64,000 nt of DNA from Amycolatopsis keratiniphila subsp. keratiniphila (GCF_001620365.2 NZ_LQMT02000010.1:390555-454554), one strand, 5' to 3'. Numbered from the stretch's first letter, positions 16,022-26,622 are shown. Program-made: numbers and translations. Notes: generated from the sequence alone by a model not told the origin.

Positions 16022-17035
16022 TCAGGACCACTCGTGCTTCTGCGACCGCCCGAGCAGTTCGGCTCCCGCTCGCCGCGGGTCGACGCCTTCGTGGCACACC
16101 CGGTGCATCGCGTCGGTGATCGGCATGTCGACACCGAGGCCCATCGCCAGTTCCCGGATCGACGTGCACGACTTGACGCCCTCGGCGACCTGGCCGCCGG
16201 TGGCCGCCAGCGCCTGCTCCAGCGTCTCGCCCCGGCCGAGGCGCTCGCCGAAGGTCCGGTTGCGGGACAGCGGCGACGAGCAGGTCGCCACCAGGTCGCC
16301 GACGCCGGCGAGCCCGGCGAAGGTCAGCGGGTCGGCGCCCAGTTTCGCGCCGAGTCTCGCCATCTCGGCCAGCCCGCGGGTGATCAGCGTCGCCACGGTG
16401 TTCGCGCCGAGCCCGAGCCCCGCCGCCATGCCGCAGCTGAGCGCGATGACGTTCTTGCACGCCCCGCCCAGCTCGCAGCCGACGACGTCGGTGTTGGTGT
16501 ACGGCCGGAAGTACTGGTTGAAGCTCGCCTGCTGGATCGCCTTGGCGTTGTCGTGGTCGGTGCAGGCCAGCACCGCCGCCGCGGGCTGCCCCAGCGCGAT
16601 CTCCTTCGCCAGGTTCGGCCCGGACACGACCACGATCTGCCCGGCGTCGACCCGCGCGATCTCGGCGATGACCTCGCTCATCCGCTTGAGCGTGCCCAGC
16701 TCGACACCCTTCGCGAGGCTCACGAGGATCGCGCCGGAGGGCAGCAGACCGGACCACTCCGAGAGATTGGTCCGCAAGGTCTGGCTCGGCACCGCGAGCA
16801 CCACGGCCTGCGCGCCGTCGAGGGCCTCGGCCGGGTCGGCCGTCGCGGTGATCCGCTCCGGCAGCTCGATACCGGGTAAATAGGACGAATTGAGATGCCG
16901 CTCCCGGATCTCGGCCGCGACCTCGGGCCGCCGGGCCCACATGGTCACGTCGCGCCCCGCGTCGCCGAGCACCTTGGCGAACGCCGTCCCCCACGATCCG
17001 GCGCCGAGCACGGTCACCCGCTGGACCTCGGCCAT
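16022..17035 (-). CDS. gpsA: NAD(P)-dependent glycerol-3-phosphate dehydrogenase
   Basis: GpsA reduces dihydroxyacetone phosphate to sn-glycerol 3-phosphate, the backbone for phospholipids. The 337 residues fit. The Rossmann motif [10 protein letters not shown] is at the N-terminus, followed by [36 protein letters not shown] with the catalytic Lys, and [18 protein letters not shown]. Its ATG overlaps the stop of the acyltransferase gene by one base, so glycerol-3-phosphate production and acyl transfer are encoded together. In M. tuberculosis the next gene is ddlA; here the accessory segment follows. Confidence 0.96.
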   Translation of the reverse strand: MAEVQRVTVLGAGSWGTAFAKVLGDAGRDVTMWARRPEVAAEIRERHLNSSYLPGIELPERITATADPAEALDGAQAVVLAVPSQTLRTNLSEWSGLLPSGAILVSLAKGVELGTLKRMSEVIAEIARVDAGQIVVVSGPNLAKEIALGQPAAAVLACTDHDNAKAIQQASFNQYFRPYTNTDVVGCELGGACKNVIALSCGMAAGLGLGANTVATLITRGLAEMARLGAKLGADPLTFAGLAGVGDLVATCSSPLSRNRTFGERLGRGETLEQALAATGGQVAEGVKSCTSIRELAMGLGVDMPITDAMHRVCHEGVDPRRAGAELLGRSQKHEWS

Positions 17036-17739
17036 CAGGCGTCGTCCTCCGGCTTCTTCGCGGGCGGTTCCTCCTGGCGGATCTCCGCGAGCAGCGCGGT
17101 GATCTCCGTCATCATCAGGTCGGTGACCTCGCGCAGCTTGGACGCGCTGCGGGTCGAACCGTCCTTGTAGGCCGAGAGGTCCATCGGCTCGCCGACCAGG
17201 TGCGTGATCTTCTTGCGCGGGAACGGCGTGAACTTCTTCGTGTAGCCGTTGAAGATGTGGTTCGTGCCCCAGCGGGCGATCGGGATCACCGGCACGTCGG
17301 TCTCCAGGGCGAGCCGCGCGGCCCCGGTGAACGGCTTCTTGGGCCAGCCGTCGGGGTCCTTGGTGATCGTCCCCTCCGGATAGATCACCACGACCTTGCC
17401 GTCGGCCAGCGCCTGGTGCGCGGCCTTGAGGCTGTCGCCGGCGGCGGCCGAACCGCGGGACACCGGGATCTGCCCGGCGCCGACGAAGATCTTGCCGAAG
17501 AGCGGCGCCCTGGTCAGGCTCTCCTTGCCGAGGAACCGCGGCACCCGCTTCTGCCGGTGCACGAACACCGCGTCCACCGCCGGGTCCATGTGGGACACGT
17601 GGTTGAGCAGGAGCAGCGCGCCGCCTTCGCGGGGGATCCGCTCGGCGTTGCGGTAGACCCGCTTGCCGATGGCCGTCGCCGGGTAGAACAGTGCGGCGGC
17701 GATGCCCACCCAGATGCCGCCCTTCTCACGCCGGGCCAA
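17035..17739 (-). CDS. 1-acylglycerol-3-phosphate O-acyltransferase (PlsC family)
   Basis: A 234-residue acyltransferase. The catalytic HX4D motif is NHVSHMDP, with the phosphate-binding [12 protein letters not shown], the third block [12 protein letters not shown] and [10 protein letters not shown]. An N-terminal hydrophobic stretch ([18 protein letters not shown]) anchors it to the membrane. TTG 17739 is chosen because GAGGAGG sits 5 bp before it; a GTG 13 codons upstream is an alternative without a good ribosome site. Coupled to gpsA, it likely supplies phosphatidic acid. Confidence 0.92.
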   Translation of the reverse strand: MARREKGGIWVGIAAALFYPATAIGKRVYRNAERIPREGGALLLLNHVSHMDPAVDAVFVHRQKRVPRFLGKESLTRAPLFGKIFVGAGQIPVSRGSAAAGDSLKAAHQALADGKVVVIYPEGTITKDPDGWPKKPFTGAARLALETDVPVIPIARWGTNHIFNGYTKKFTPFPRKKITHLVGEPMDLSAYKDGSTRSASKLREVTDLMMTEITALLAEIRQEEPPAKKPEDDA

Positions 17740-17835
17740 TTCGTCCTCCTCGAAGTCACACGTGTCGTCCCAGGCCACTGATCCTGCCGCGCGCGTACGA
17801 GCGCGGTCCAGGGAGGGTCGGGTAAGAAGTGAGAT

Positions 17836-18465
17836 GTGGACGTGGACCTGATAGTGCCGATGAAACGCCCCGCCGAGGGCAAGTCGCGGCTTCGCGGCGC
17901 GGTGGTGCCCGAGCGGCACGCCGAACTGGTGCTGGCGCTGGCCTACGACACGTTGTCCGCGGCGACCTCGGCGGACGGGGTCCGGCGGGTGCTGGTGGTC
18001 GCCGCCGACCCGGCGTCGGTGGCGGATCTCACCGAGCTGGGCGTCGAAATCGTCACCGAACCGTCGCGCGGCGGATTGAACGCCGCCCTGCGTCACGGCG
18101 AGGAACTGCTGCGCCGGGACAGGCCGTCCGGTCTCGTCGGTGCGCTGCAGGCCGACCTGCCCGCGCTGCGGACCGAAGACCTCACCGCCGCGCTGGCCGG
18201 GGCCGCCGGTCATCGGGCGTTCGTCGCGGACCGGCAGGGAACGGGCACCACCCTGTTGCTCGCTGGTGCCGGCCAGGCGTTGGCGCCCCTTTTCGGCGCG
18301 GGTTCCGCGCGGGCGCACACCGCCTCCGGTGCGACCCCGCTCACGATCGCCGCGGAATCGCTCCGCGCCGACGTGGACACCGCGGATGATCTCGCTCACG
18401 TCCGCACCCTCGGTGTCGGAAAGCGCACTTCAACGCTGCTGGGCACACCCTGCGTGGTGATGTGA
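17836..18465 (+). CDS. cofC: Phosphoenolpyruvate guanylyltransferase (coenzyme F420 biosynthesis)
   Basis: A 209-residue CofC/FbiD nucleotidyltransferase, which activates phosphoenolpyruvate (or 2-phospholactate in archaea) with GTP for F420 side-chain synthesis. Signature elements: N-terminal IVPMKRPAEGKSRL, LALAYDTL, VLVVAADP, GLNAALRHGEE, GALQADLPALRTED and VDTADDLAHV. GTG 17836 is the first start matching family length. Divergent from the acyltransferase, followed by ppk, as in M. tuberculosis Rv2983-Rv2984. The other F420 genes are not in this window. Confidence 0.93.
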   Translation: MDVDLIVPMKRPAEGKSRLRGAVVPERHAELVLALAYDTLSAATSADGVRRVLVVAADPASVADLTELGVEIVTEPSRGGLNAALRHGEELLRRDRPSGLVGALQADLPALRTEDLTAALAGAAGHRAFVADRQGTGTTLLLAGAGQALAPLFGAGSARAHTASGATPLTIAAESLRADVDTADDLAHVRTLGVGKRTSTLLGTPCVVM

Positions 18466-18523
18466 CGAGAGTTCACCCTGCCGACCCGCGCGCGGCGCAC
18501 ATAATCGCCCCGGGTGGTGAACA

Positions 18524-20827
18524 ATGAAGCCCGTGAGCACAAACGAAGGCGGCACCCCGAACTCGGCAAGGAAGCGGAAGACCTCCGCCGCGAAACCGGA
18601 ACCGGACAACGGCACGGCGAAACCCGTCCGTGCGCGGAAGACGAACAGCTCGACCCCGCGCACGGCCGTCCGCGCGACGCGAGGCGGTTCGGCGAGCCGT
18701 CCCGCCCAGGAGTTCCGCGCGCTGCCCGCCGCGCCGCCGGCGGTGACGGCGGCGCCCACGGCCGCCGGGAGCCTTCCCGACGACCGGTACTTCAACCGTG
18801 AGCTGTCGTGGCAGGACTTCAACGCGCGCGTGCTCGCGCTGGCCGAGGACGAGTCGCAGCCGCTGCTCGAACGCGCCAAGTTCCTGGCGATCTTCGCGTC
18901 CAATTTGGACGAGTTCTACATGGTGCGGGTCGCCGGGCTGAAACGCCGCGACGAGACCGGCCTCCCGGTCCGCAGCGCGGACGGGCTCACCCCGCGCGAA
19001 CAGCTGGCGTACATCGCCAAACGCAACCAGGACCTGGTCGAGCGGCACACGAACGCCTTCGAGCTGCACCTGCGGCCGCAGCTGGCCGACGAGGACATCC
19101 ACATCGTCGGCTGGAACGACCTCGCCGGCGCCGACCAGCTCCGGCTGTCCAACTACTTCAGCGAGCAGATCTTCCCGGTGCTCACACCGCTGGCCGTCGA
19201 TCCCGCGCACCCGTTCCCCTACATCTCCGGCCTTTCGCTCAACCTCGCGATCACCGTCCGGGACCCGGAGGCGGGCACCGAGCGGTTCGCGCGCGTGAAG
19301 GTGCCGAGCAACGTGCCGCGCCTGATGCGCATCGAGCAGCAGCCGCGCGAGGTCCGCACCGCGACCTTCCTGCCGCTGGAGGAACTGATCGCCGCGCACC
19401 TCGGCGAGCTGTTCACCGGGATGGAGGTCACCGAGCACCACGCCTTCCGGGTCACCCGCAACGCGGACTTCGAGGTCGAGGAAGACCGGGACGAGGATCT
19501 TCTCCAGGCGCTGGAACGTGAACTGGCGCAGCGGCGGTTCGGCCCGCCGGTGCGGCTCGAAGTGGCGCAGGACATGAGCGAGCACATGCTCGAACTGCTG
19601 CTGCGCGAACTGGAGGTCGACCCGCGCGACGTCGTCGAGGTCCCGGGTCTGCTGGATCTGACCTGCCTGCACCAGTTGTCCGGCGTCGACCGCAAGGAAC
19701 TCAAGGACCGCCCTTTCGTTCCCGCCACGCATCCGGCGTTCGGTGAGCGCGAGACGCCGAAGTCGGTGTTCGCGACGCTGCGCGAGGGCGACGTCCTCGT
19801 GCACCACCCGTACGACTCGTTCTCCACCAGCGTCCAGCGGTTCATCGAACAGGCCGCCGCGGACTCGAAGGTGCTGGCGATCAAGCAAACGCTGTACCGC
19901 ACCTCCGGCGACTCCCCGATCGTCGACGCGCTGATCGATGCCGCCGAGGCGGGCAAGCAGGTCGTCGCGCTGGTCGAGATCAAGGCTCGCTTCGACGAAC
20001 AGGCCAACATCACCTGGGCCCGCACGCTGGAACGCGCCGGCGTGCACGTGGTCTACGGGCTCGTCGGGCTGAAGACGCACTGCAAGGTTTCGATGGTGGT
20101 GCGCCAGGAGGGTTCGACCATCCGCCGCTACTGCCATATCGGCACCGGCAACTACAACCCGAAGACCGCGCGCCTGTACGAGGATCTCGGCATCCTGACC
20201 GCCGATCCGACGATCGGCGCGGATCTGACGGATCTGTTCAACGTGCTGACCGGGTACTCCCGCCAGGACACCTACCGCAACATCCTCACGTCGCCGCACG
20301 GGATCCGGCGCGGCATCGTGCGAGCGATCGGCGAGGAGATCGAGCTCGCCAGGGCGGGCCAGACCGCCGGGATCCGGATCAAGTGCAACTCGCTCGTCGA
20401 CGAGCAGGTGATCGACGCGCTGTACCACGCCTCACAGGCCGGGGTCCCGGTCGACATCGTGGTGCGCGGGATCTGCGCGCTGAAGCCGGGCGTGGAGGGG
20501 CTGAGCGAGAACATCCACGTGCGCTCCATCCTCGGCCGTTTCCTGGAGCACTCGCGGATCTTCACCTTCCTCGCCGGCGGCACGCGCTGGATCGGCAGCG
20601 CGGACATGATGCACCGCAACCTGGATCGCCGGATCGAGGCGCTGGTCCGGGTCAAGGATCCGAAACTCACCGCGCAGCTGGACTACATCTTCGAATCCGC
20701 GCTGCACCCCTCGACCCGGTGCTGGGTGCTGAACTCCACCGGCGAGTGGACGCCGTTCCCCGCATCCGGCGACGACGTCCGCGACCACCAGGTCGAGCTG
20801 GCGAAGCGGCACGGGGCGGCGGGATGA
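18524..20827 (+). CDS. ppk: Polyphosphate kinase 1
   Basis: A 767-residue PPK1 that reversibly polymerises the gamma-phosphate of ATP into polyphosphate. After a roughly 80-residue basic, low-complexity N-terminal extension, the core starts at [19 protein letters not shown]. Middle-domain [12 protein letters not shown] and the C1/C2 phospholipase-D-like domains follow; the autophosphorylated His is His538 in [21 protein letters not shown], and the KTHCKV and CNSLVD motifs are intact. Alternative GTG 18533 would shorten it by three residues. The stop overlaps the Nudix gene by 4 bp, so the two are coupled, as in Rv2984-Rv2985. Confidence 0.96.
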   Translation: MKPVSTNEGGTPNSARKRKTSAAKPEPDNGTAKPVRARKTNSSTPRTAVRATRGGSASRPAQEFRALPAAPPAVTAAPTAAGSLPDDRYFNRELSWQDFNARVLALAEDESQPLLERAKFLAIFASNLDEFYMVRVAGLKRRDETGLPVRSADGLTPREQLAYIAKRNQDLVERHTNAFELHLRPQLADEDIHIVGWNDLAGADQLRLSNYFSEQIFPVLTPLAVDPAHPFPYISGLSLNLAITVRDPEAGTERFARVKVPSNVPRLMRIEQQPREVRTATFLPLEELIAAHLGELFTGMEVTEHHAFRVTRNADFEVEEDRDEDLLQALERELAQRRFGPPVRLEVAQDMSEHMLELLLRELEVDPRDVVEVPGLLDLTCLHQLSGVDRKELKDRPFVPATHPAFGERETPKSVFATLREGDVLVHHPYDSFSTSVQRFIEQAAADSKVLAIKQTLYRTSGDSPIVDALIDAAEAGKQVVALVEIKARFDEQANITWARTLERAGVHVVYGLVGLKTHCKVSMVVRQEGSTIRRYCHIGTGNYNPKTARLYEDLGILTADPTIGADLTDLFNVLTGYSRQDTYRNILTSPHGIRRGIVRAIGEEIELARAGQTAGIRIKCNSLVDEQVIDALYHASQAGVPVDIVVRGICALKPGVEGLSENIHVRSILGRFLEHSRIFTFLAGGTRWIGSADMMHRNLDRRIEALVRVKDPKLTAQLDYIFESALHPSTRCWVLNSTGEWTPFPASGDDVRDHQVELAKRHGAAG

Positions 20828-21759
20828 GCGGGGTCGTTCGGGCGGCGGGAGCCGTTCTCTGGCGTCGTCAGGGAGACCGGATCGAGGTCGCGCTGGTCCA
20901 CCGGCCGCGCTACGACGATTGGTCGCTGCCGAAGGGAAAGCTGGACCCGGGCGAGACCATCGCGGGCGCGGCGGTCCGGGAGATCGCGGAGGAGACCGGA
21001 TTCGAAGCGGTACTCGGCCGGTATCTGGTCCGGACCGAATACACCGTGGCGGGAGCGCCGAAGACCGTCGACTACTTCTCCGCGCACGCGGTTTCCGGCG
21101 CGTTCGCGCCGAACGAGGAGGTCGACGAGCTGCGCTGGCTCGACACGGAGTCGGCGGAGAAACTGTTGACGCGGCCGGGCGACGTCCGGGTGCTGCGCGA
21201 GTTCTCCGCGCTGCCGCCCGAACTCACCACGGTGATCCTGGTGCGGCACGCCAAAGCGGGTAAACGCGACGAGTGGAACGGCGACGACGACCTTCGGCCG
21301 TTGTCGGACGCGGGCCAGCGTCAAGCCGAGGCTTTGCGTTCGCTGCTGCGGCACTACGCGCCCGGCAGGGTGCTTTCGGCGCCGCGGCTCCGGTGCGTCC
21401 AGACGGTGAACGGGCTCGCCGAGGATCTCGGGGTCGAGATCCGGCACGAGCCACTGCTGTCGGAAGAGGGCTACTGGCCGGACCCGGTGCTCGGTGTCGC
21501 GCGGCTGCTGGCCATCGCCGGAGACGGTGGGACGCCGGTGATCTCCAGCCAGGGCGGGGTGATCCCGGACGTCGTCAGCGCGCTGGCCGACCGCGACGGC
21601 GTCGACCTGACCGCCGCGCGCGGCGGCGTGGTGCCGTCGAAGAAGGGCTCGTTCTGGGTGCTGTCGTTCCGGGCGCCGACCGAAGAGGACGGGCCGGTGT
21701 TGGTGGCCGCGGACTATTTCGCGTCGCCTTTGCCCACACCCGCCCCAGCCCATCCCTGA
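20824..21759 (+). CDS. mutT1: Nudix hydrolase fused to histidine phosphatase (MutT1-like)
   Basis: A 311-residue two-domain protein. The N-terminal Nudix box is [23 protein letters not shown], complete with REXXEE. From about residue 138 a histidine phosphatase domain begins at ILVRHAKAG with the RHG-type catalytic His, plus [14 protein letters not shown] and [10 protein letters not shown]. The same fusion occurs in mycobacterial MutT1 (Rv2985), which clears 8-oxo-GTP/dGTP and diadenosine polyphosphates. Position behind ppk and ahead of hupB is conserved. Translationally coupled to ppk; a strong hairpin follows. Confidence 0.93.
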   Translation: MSGVVRAAGAVLWRRQGDRIEVALVHRPRYDDWSLPKGKLDPGETIAGAAVREIAEETGFEAVLGRYLVRTEYTVAGAPKTVDYFSAHAVSGAFAPNEEVDELRWLDTESAEKLLTRPGDVRVLREFSALPPELTTVILVRHAKAGKRDEWNGDDDLRPLSDAGQRQAEALRSLLRHYAPGRVLSAPRLRCVQTVNGLAEDLGVEIRHEPLLSEEGYWPDPVLGVARLLAIAGDGGTPVISSQGGVIPDVVSALADRDGVDLTAARGGVVPSKKGSFWVLSFRAPTEEDGPVLVAADYFASPLPTPAPAHP

Positions 21760-21768
21760 CGCTTCATC

Positions 21769-21823
21769 GCGCGTGAAGGCCCCCTTCCCTCGGCTGAGCC
21801 GAGGGAAGGGGGCCTTCACGCGC
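21769..21823. repeat. Perfect 26-bp-arm hairpin after mutT1
   Basis: The arms at 21769-21794 and 21798-21823 are exact reverse complements with TGA loop, beginning 9 bp after the mutT1 stop. It differs from the copy at 81-135 by a base pair exchanged on both arms. Likely terminator for the cofC-ppk-mutT1 transcript. Confidence 0.93.
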
Positions 21824-22194
21824 TACAGGGCTATTTGAGATCTGACTGGACGTATCCGCGTGCCGCGAGGATGTCGCGAAAGTGGCTTTCGCAACCCCCG
21901 CGTCGGGCTTGGCCCCTCGAGGAAATCCGACGGCGCCGCTCCCCCACGTGGGTGACGCGCCTACTCCGGCGGTGTCGGCGCGAACCGGAGCTCATCGCTC
22001 CACTGTGGAGCCAGTGAGCGGGACGACGCGTCCATCGGAGTGACGATCGAAGCGGATTCTTTTCCGCGACTTCGCCTGACGACACGAGAATCGCATCACA
22101 TTCGCCCACTGGGCGGCCGCGGTTCCCTGTTGGGACAAGGTTCCCCGGGAGACCGCGCACGAGCGCGTCAGAGGCGATCACGGCCCCGGAAATG
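21824..22194. other. Gene-free stretch between mutT1 and hupB
   Basis: No credible coding region in either strand: the short open frames lack ribosome sites and conserved motifs. At 21876-21892 there is a small hairpin, GCGAAAG-TGG-CTTTCGC, identical in its core to the nested element at 60054-60106. Nothing else was recognised. Confidence 0.6.
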
Positions 22195-22229
22195 CGGCAA
22201 GGCCCCGCACGGTGCGCGGGGCCTTGCCG
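22195..22229 (-). terminator. Terminator of hupB
   Basis: CGGCAAGGCCCCGC and GCGGGGCCTTGCCG form a perfect 14-bp stem with a 7-base loop, starting 24 bp beyond the hupB stop. Very stable; the short T-rich tract expected of classic terminators is missing, as is common in actinobacteria. Confidence 0.85.
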
Positions 22230-22253
22230 TTGGCTCACTCGTGGAGAGGGAGC

Positions 22254-22919
22254 TTACTTCTTCTTCGCGGCAGCCGAAGTCCGCTTGGCCGGAGCCTTCT
22301 TCGCGGGGGCCTTGGCAGCGGTCGCCTTGGCGGCCGGCTTCGCGGCGGCCTTGGTGGCGGTCGCCTTCTTGGCCGTGGTGGCGCGAGTCGTGGCCTTGGC
22401 GGCGGTCTTCGGCGCGGCCTTGGCGGCGGTCGTCTTGGCCGCGGCCTTGGTCGCGGTCGCCTTGGCGGCCGGCTTCGCGGCGGCGCGCGTCGTCGTGGCG
22501 GCGGCGCGGGTCCGCGTGGTGGTGGAACGCGTCGCGGCCGGGCGGCTGGCGGCCGTCCGGGTCGTCGTCGCGCGGGTGGCGGTGGCACGGGTGGAGGTGC
22601 CGGCGGTCGCGCGCTTCACAGCGGTGGCCTTCGGCAGCTTCTTCGAACCACTGATGACGTCCTTGAAGGTCGTGCCGGCGCGGAACGCGGGCACGTTGGT
22701 CTTCTTGACGCGAACGGTCTCACCGGTGCGCGGGTTCCGCGCGGTGCGGGCGGCGCGGGCGCGCTTCTCGAACACACCGAAGCCGGTGATGTTCACCTTC
22801 TCGCCCTTGTTGACCGTCCGGATGATGATGTCGACAAGGCCATCGACGGCCTCCGACGCGACCTTCTTGTCGCCCAGGCGCTCCGACAGCGCCTCGATCA
22901 GCTGGGCCTTGTTGGCCAT
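22254..22919 (-). CDS. hupB: HU-type nucleoid protein with long Lys/Ala/Thr/Arg-rich tail
   Basis: A 221-residue mycobacterial-type HU. Residues 1-90 are the HU fold ([16 protein letters not shown], then [22 protein letters not shown] with the DNA-intercalating arm). The remaining roughly 125 residues are low-complexity basic repeats ([23 protein letters not shown]) like histone H1 tails, as in M. tuberculosis Rv2986c. ATG 22919 follows GGAGG. The open frame upstream is not homologous. It packages DNA and probably modulates global transcription; the tail binds DNA or RNA and is often modified. Confidence 0.96.
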   Translation of the reverse strand: MANKAQLIEALSERLGDKKVASEAVDGLVDIIIRTVNKGEKVNITGFGVFEKRARAARTARNPRTGETVRVKKTNVPAFRAGTTFKDVISGSKKLPKATAVKRATAGTSTRATATRATTTRTAASRPAATRSTTTRTRAAATTTRAAAKPAAKATATKAAAKTTAAKAAPKTAAKATTRATTAKKATATKAAAKPAAKATAAKAPAKKAPAKRTSAAAKKK

Positions 22920-22978
22920 TCCAGTCCTCCAAGAAGAACTACTTGTACACGGCCCCGTCGGCCGACTTAGCGCACACG

Positions 22979-23006
22979 GTATTACCAATGCAGCACAAAT
23001 TCCAAA
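22979..23006 (-). promoter_or_regulatory. Candidate hupB promoter
   Basis: On the minus strand TTTGGA (23001-23006) is followed after 16 bp by TAATAC (22979-22984), a sigma-70-like pair about 60 bp upstream of the hupB start, in an unusually AT-rich stretch for this genome. Confidence 0.5.
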
Positions 23007-23127
23007 CGACGCGCGGAAATTTCCCTTGTCTCGGGGGCTGTTCCGCCTCCCGAGGGACCCCTTCGGGGCCTCTCGGGGTGCCGTTCGGTGTGGTTTCGGG
23101 GCTGTGTCGAGGACTCCCGGCCGGGGT

Positions 23128-23157
23128 GCGGATTCCCTGCTCAGCAAGGGAATCCGC
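23128..23157 (-). terminator. Terminator hairpin after leuD
   Basis: GCGGATTCCCT (23128-23138) pairs perfectly with AGGGAATCCGC (23147-23157) around an 8-base loop, 16 bp beyond the leuD stop. It separates the leuCD operon from the hupB promoter. Confidence 0.75.
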
Positions 23158-23172
23158 CCCCTTCGACCGGCC

Positions 23173-23775
23173 CTAGGAGGAGGCCGCCGGGAGGGTCACC
23201 GGCTTCCAGGAGGGGCGCTGGGTCTCGAAAGTGTCGATCTCATCCGCGTGGCGGAGTGTCAGGGCGATGTCGTCGAGCCCTTCGAGGAGCCGCCAGCGGG
23301 TGTAGTCGTCGATCTGGAAGGGCGCGGTGAAGTCCTTGGCCCGTACCGTCTTCGACTCGAGGTCCACCGTGACCTCCGTCCCGGGCTCGTTTTCGAGCAG
23401 CTTCCACAGCAGTTCGACGTCCGCCTGCTCGACCTGAGCGGCGACAAGGCCCTGCTTGCCCGAGTTGCCGCGGAAGATGTCCGCGAACCGGGAGGAGATC
23501 ACGACCCGGAAGCCGTAGTCCATCAAGGCCCACACCGCGTGCTCGCGGGAAGAACCGGTGCCGAAGTCCGGGCCCGCGACCAGGACCGACCCGTTCTTGA
23601 AGGGCTCTTGGTTGAGGATGAACGACTCGTCGGACCGCCAGGCGGCGAAGAGCCCGTCCTCGAAGCCGGTGCGGCTCACGCGCTTGAGGTAGACCGCCGG
23701 GATGATCTGGTCAGTGTCCACGTTGGACCTGCGCAGCGGGACCCCGACGCCGGTGTGGTGGGTGAACGCGTCCAT
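23173..23775 (-). CDS. leuD: 3-isopropylmalate dehydratase small subunit
   Basis: A 200-residue LeuD that forms, with LeuC, the isomerase converting 2- to 3-isopropylmalate in leucine synthesis. Signatures: [29 protein letters not shown] near the N-terminus, [17 protein letters not shown] (swivelling substrate loop) and [20 protein letters not shown]. Begins 40 bp after leuC, same strand, one operon. Confidence 0.97.
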   Translation of the reverse strand: MDAFTHHTGVGVPLRRSNVDTDQIIPAVYLKRVSRTGFEDGLFAAWRSDESFILNQEPFKNGSVLVAGPDFGTGSSREHAVWALMDYGFRVVISSRFADIFRGNSGKQGLVAAQVEQADVELLWKLLENEPGTEVTVDLESKTVRAKDFTAPFQIDDYTRWRLLEGLDDIALTLRHADEIDTFETQRPSWKPVTLPAASS

Positions 23776-23815
23776 GTTGGGAACTCCTTCGCGGATGTCA
23801 GCGATGTCAGTGCCG

Positions 23816-25234
23816 TCAGCGGGCGGCGGCGGGCTGCAGGTCTTCGGGGCTGGACAGCGTTCCCCGCACGGCCGTGGCGGCCGCCACGAGCGGCGAGACC
23901 AGATGCGTCCGGCCGCCCTTGCCCTGCCTGCCTTCGAAGTTGCGGTTCGAGGTCGACGCGCTGCGCTCGCCCGGCTTGAGCTGGTCCGGGTTCATGCCGA
24001 GGCACATCGAGCAGCCGGCCTGACGCCATTCCGCGCCCGCTTCGGTGAAGACCTTGTCCAGCCCTTCGGCTTCCGCCGCCTGGCGGACGCGCATCGAGCC
24101 GGGGACGACGAGCATCCGGACCGAGTCGGCGACCTTGTGCCCGCGCAGGACGTCCGCGGCGGCCCTCAGATCTTCGATACGGCCGTTCGTGCACGAGCCG
24201 AGGAAGACGGTGTCCACCGCGATCTCGCGCAGCGGCGTGCCCGGCTTCAGGTCCATATAGGACAGGGCCTTCTCAGCGGCGATGCGCTCGTTCTCGTCGC
24301 CGATGCGCTCCGGGTCGGGCACCTCGGCGCCCAGCGGGAGCCCCTGGCCCGGGTTCGTGCCCCAGGTCACGAAAGGCGTGAGCTCGTCGGCGTTCAGGCG
24401 CACCTCGGCGTCGAAGACGGCGTCGTCGTCCGTGCGGAGTTCACGCCAGTTCTCGACGGCGGCGTCCCAATCGGCGCCCTGCGGCGCGTGCGGACGGCCC
24501 TTCAGATACGCGAACGTCGTCTCGTCCGGCGCGATGAGCCCGGCGCGCGCGCCCGCCTCGATGGACATGTTGCACACCGTCATCCGGGCTTCCATCGACA
24601 GCTTTTCGATGGCTTCGCCGCGGTACTCGAGGACGTAGCCCTGCCCGCCGCCCGTGCCGATCTTCGCGATCACCGCGAGGATGATGTCCTTCGCCGTGAC
24701 GCCGGGGCGCAGTTGCCCGTCGACCGTGATCGCCATCGTCTTGAATGGACGGAGCGGCAGGGTCTGCGTGGCCATCACGTGTTCGACCTCGGAGGTGCCG
24801 ATGCCGAACGCCATGGCGCCGAAGGCACCGTGCGTCGAGGTGTGACTGTCGCCGCACACCACGGTCATCCCGGGCTGGGTCAGGCCCAGCTGCGGGCCGA
24901 TGACGTGCACGATGCCCTGCTCGGCGTCGCCCATCGGGTGCAGCCGGACGCCGAACTCCTTGCAGTTGGCACGAAGGGTGTCGACCTGGGTGCGGGAAAC
25001 GGGATCCGCGATCGGCAGCTCGATGTCGATCGTCGGGACGTTGTGGTCCTCGGTGGCGATGGTGAGGTCGGGGCGGCGCAGTTTCCGGCCGGCCAGGCGG
25101 AGTCCGTCGAACGCCTGCGGGCTGGTGACCTCGTGCAGCAGGTGGAGATCGATGTAGAGCAGGTCGGGCTCGGCCCCCTCGCCGCGCCGCACCAGGTGCG
25201 ACTCCCACACTTTCTCGGCCAGTGTCCGGGGCAT
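23816..25234 (-). CDS. leuC: 3-isopropylmalate dehydratase large subunit
   Basis: A 472-residue aconitase-family protein holding the [4Fe-4S] cluster. The cluster Cys are in [17 protein letters not shown] and [36 protein letters not shown] and [17 protein letters not shown] are conserved. ATG 25234 ([13 protein letters not shown]) has GAGGAG at good spacing and matches family starts; the open frame upstream is ignored. Divergent from the IclR regulator across 79 bp. Confidence 0.97.
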   Translation of the reverse strand: MPRTLAEKVWESHLVRRGEGAEPDLLYIDLHLLHEVTSPQAFDGLRLAGRKLRRPDLTIATEDHNVPTIDIELPIADPVSRTQVDTLRANCKEFGVRLHPMGDAEQGIVHVIGPQLGLTQPGMTVVCGDSHTSTHGAFGAMAFGIGTSEVEHVMATQTLPLRPFKTMAITVDGQLRPGVTAKDIILAVIAKIGTGGGQGYVLEYRGEAIEKLSMEARMTVCNMSIEAGARAGLIAPDETTFAYLKGRPHAPQGADWDAAVENWRELRTDDDAVFDAEVRLNADELTPFVTWGTNPGQGLPLGAEVPDPERIGDENERIAAEKALSYMDLKPGTPLREIAVDTVFLGSCTNGRIEDLRAAADVLRGHKVADSVRMLVVPGSMRVRQAAEAEGLDKVFTEAGAEWRQAGCSMCLGMNPDQLKPGERSASTSNRNFEGRQGKGGRTHLVSPLVAAATAVRGTLSSPEDLQPAAAR

Positions 25235-25277
25235 TTCCGGCTCCTCACATGCGGTGAAATCGGTACTTCCCACCATC

Positions 25278-25307
25278 TGGACATCTCAAACTTCGGGAAG
25301 ATAGTAT
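25278..25307 (+). promoter_or_regulatory. Promoter of the IclR gene, likely leaderless
   Basis: TGGACA (25278-25283), 18 bp, then TAGTAT (25302-25307) and six bases to GTG 25314, so transcription would start at the start codon. The same 79 bp must hold the leuCD promoter; TCTCAAACTTCGGGAAGA between the boxes is a plausible operator. Confidence 0.5.
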
Positions 25308-25313
25308 CGGCTT

Positions 25314-26015
25314 GTGGGACAGCATAGCGGTATCGGAGTACTCGACAAGGCCGTGGCCGTGCTTCAGGCCGTGGCCGAAGATCCTTGTGGCCTGGCGGAA
25401 CTGTGCACGCGGACCGGATTGCCGCGCGCGACGGCGCATCGGCTCGCGGTCGGCCTGGAAGTGCATCGCCTGTTGCGCCGCGGCCCCGACGGCCGCTGGC
25501 GCCCGGGTACCGCACTCGCGGAACTGGCGGGCGGTTCGACCGACCCGCTGCTCGACGCGGCGAGTTCGGTGCTGCCGAAACTGCGCGACATCACCGGCGA
25601 AAGCGTTCAGCTGTACCGCCGCGACGGGGTCCAGCGCGTCTGCGTTTCGACGGCGGAACCGCCGAGCGGGCTGCGTGACACGGTGCCGATCGGTTCGCGG
25701 CTGCCGATGACCGCGGGCTCCGGCGCGAAGGTGCTCGCCGCGTGGTCGGATCCGCACACCCAGCGCACGATCCTCACCGAGGCGGTGTACGGGGAACGCA
25801 CGCTGCTCGAAGTCCGCCGTCGCGGCTGGGCCCAGAGCGTGGCCGAACGGGAACCGGGTGTGGCGAGTGTCTCGGCGCCGGTACGGGATTCGACGGGCAC
25901 CGTCGTCGCCGCGGTGTCGGTTTCCGGGCCCATCGAACGTATAGGGCGTAAGCCGGGGGCGCGCTGGGCCGCGGACCTCCTCGCCGCCGCGGACGCGCTC
26001 CAGGAGCGTCTCTGA
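25314..26015 (+). CDS. IclR-family regulator beside leuCD (LtbR-like)
   Basis: A 233-residue IclR protein: N-terminal winged helix (DPCGLAELCTRTGLPRATAHRLAVGLEVHRLLRR) and C-terminal effector domain (YRRDGVQRVCVS, GSRLPMTAGSGAKVLAAW, SVSAPVRDSTGTVVAAVSVSGP). An IclR gene divergent from leuCD is conserved in actinobacteria: M. tuberculosis Rv2989 and C. glutamicum LtbR, the latter controlling leucine and tryptophan genes. Repression of leuCD and autoregulation are therefore inferred. GTG start; convergent with the secretion island. Confidence 0.93.
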   Translation: MGQHSGIGVLDKAVAVLQAVAEDPCGLAELCTRTGLPRATAHRLAVGLEVHRLLRRGPDGRWRPGTALAELAGGSTDPLLDAASSVLPKLRDITGESVQLYRRDGVQRVCVSTAEPPSGLRDTVPIGSRLPMTAGSGAKVLAAWSDPHTQRTILTEAVYGERTLLEVRRRGWAQSVAEREPGVASVSAPVRDSTGTVVAAVSVSGPIERIGRKPGARWAADLLAAADALQERL

Positions 26016-26074
26016 AGTACGTGAAGGCCCCCTTCACTGCGTCTAGCGCAATGAAGGGGGCCTTCACGTACTTC
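26014..26074. repeat. Hairpin, GAAGTACGTGAAGG variant, between convergent genes
   Basis: Arms 26014-26040 and 26048-26074 pair over 27 bp with one mismatch. It overlaps the stop codon of the IclR gene by two bases and ends 12 bp before the stop of the convergent island gene, so it marks the left edge of the type VII island. Confidence 0.9.
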
Positions 26075-26086
26075 CGGAGGGTCCGA

Positions 26087-26479
26087 TCAGAACTCGTCGG
26101 CCTTGGTCAGCTCGTGTTCGAGGGTGTCGGCACGCGTGACGAGGGAGTTCAGCGGATGCTCGAACTCGTTGACCAGATTCAGGTCGACCAGCGGGATCGT
26201 GTGCTTGAGCAGCGCGACCCCGTCCACCACCGCCGCGCCGCCGACCGAGTCACCGCCTGCCAGTTCGAGCAGGCGCCGCAGGTCGATCTTGTCGGCCCAG
26301 CCGACCGGAGACGAGATCTCCACCCACTCCGCGCCGTCGTGGTCGGGCAAGTGGTGCAAGGACACCTGCTGGCCGCGGCCGTCGCCGGTGTCGACGCGGA
26401 ACCGGAGCCAGCCGTCCCGCTCCTCGAGCACCTCGTACCGCGCCCGGACGAAATTGATCACGCCTGCCCAGATGGACAC
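26087..26479 (-). CDS. Small island protein, possibly a secretion chaperone
   Basis: 130 residues from GTG 26479 (GAGGTG 6 bp upstream). No signal peptide or membrane segment. Alternating strands and helices (EVLEERDGWLRFRVDTGDGRG, EWVEISSPVGW, then LLELAGGDSVGGAAVVDGVALLKHTIP and a final helix DTLEHELTKADEF) recall small acidic YbjN/type III chaperone-like folds, which is a guess from pattern only. It is the last gene behind eccC and two small/large substrate pairs, where mycobacterial ESX loci carry EspG, so a chaperone role is worth testing. No clear homologue is recognised. Confidence 0.75.
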   Translation of the reverse strand: MSIWAGVINFVRARYEVLEERDGWLRFRVDTGDGRGQQVSLHHLPDHDGAEWVEISSPVGWADKIDLRRLLELAGGDSVGGAAVVDGVALLKHTIPLVDLNLVNEFEHPLNSLVTRADTLEHELTKADEF

Positions 26480-26622
26480 CCTCGTCACCTCTCGGTTTCG
26501 CCGCCTCGTGCGCTGTCGAGCATGGCACATCCGGGGCGTGTCCGGCCCGCGGGATGGAGCCGCCTCGACGATCCGCCACGATCCGGCGGTGTGCTGACGG
26601 CCCCACCCGGATCGGCGACAGC

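Noticed and set aside
18473..20428. 651-codon minus-strand open frame opposite ppk
   Set aside because: Antisense shadow of a conserved PPK1 gene.
22195..22229. Hairpin considered as a member of the GTGAAGG repeat family
   Set aside because: Its stem (CGGCAAGGCCCCGC) has a different sequence and placement directly behind hupB, typical of a dedicated terminator.
21831..22238. 135-codon minus-strand open frame between mutT1 and hupB
   Set aside because: Its 5' end would lie in the hupB terminator hairpin; no ribosome site and no conserved motif.
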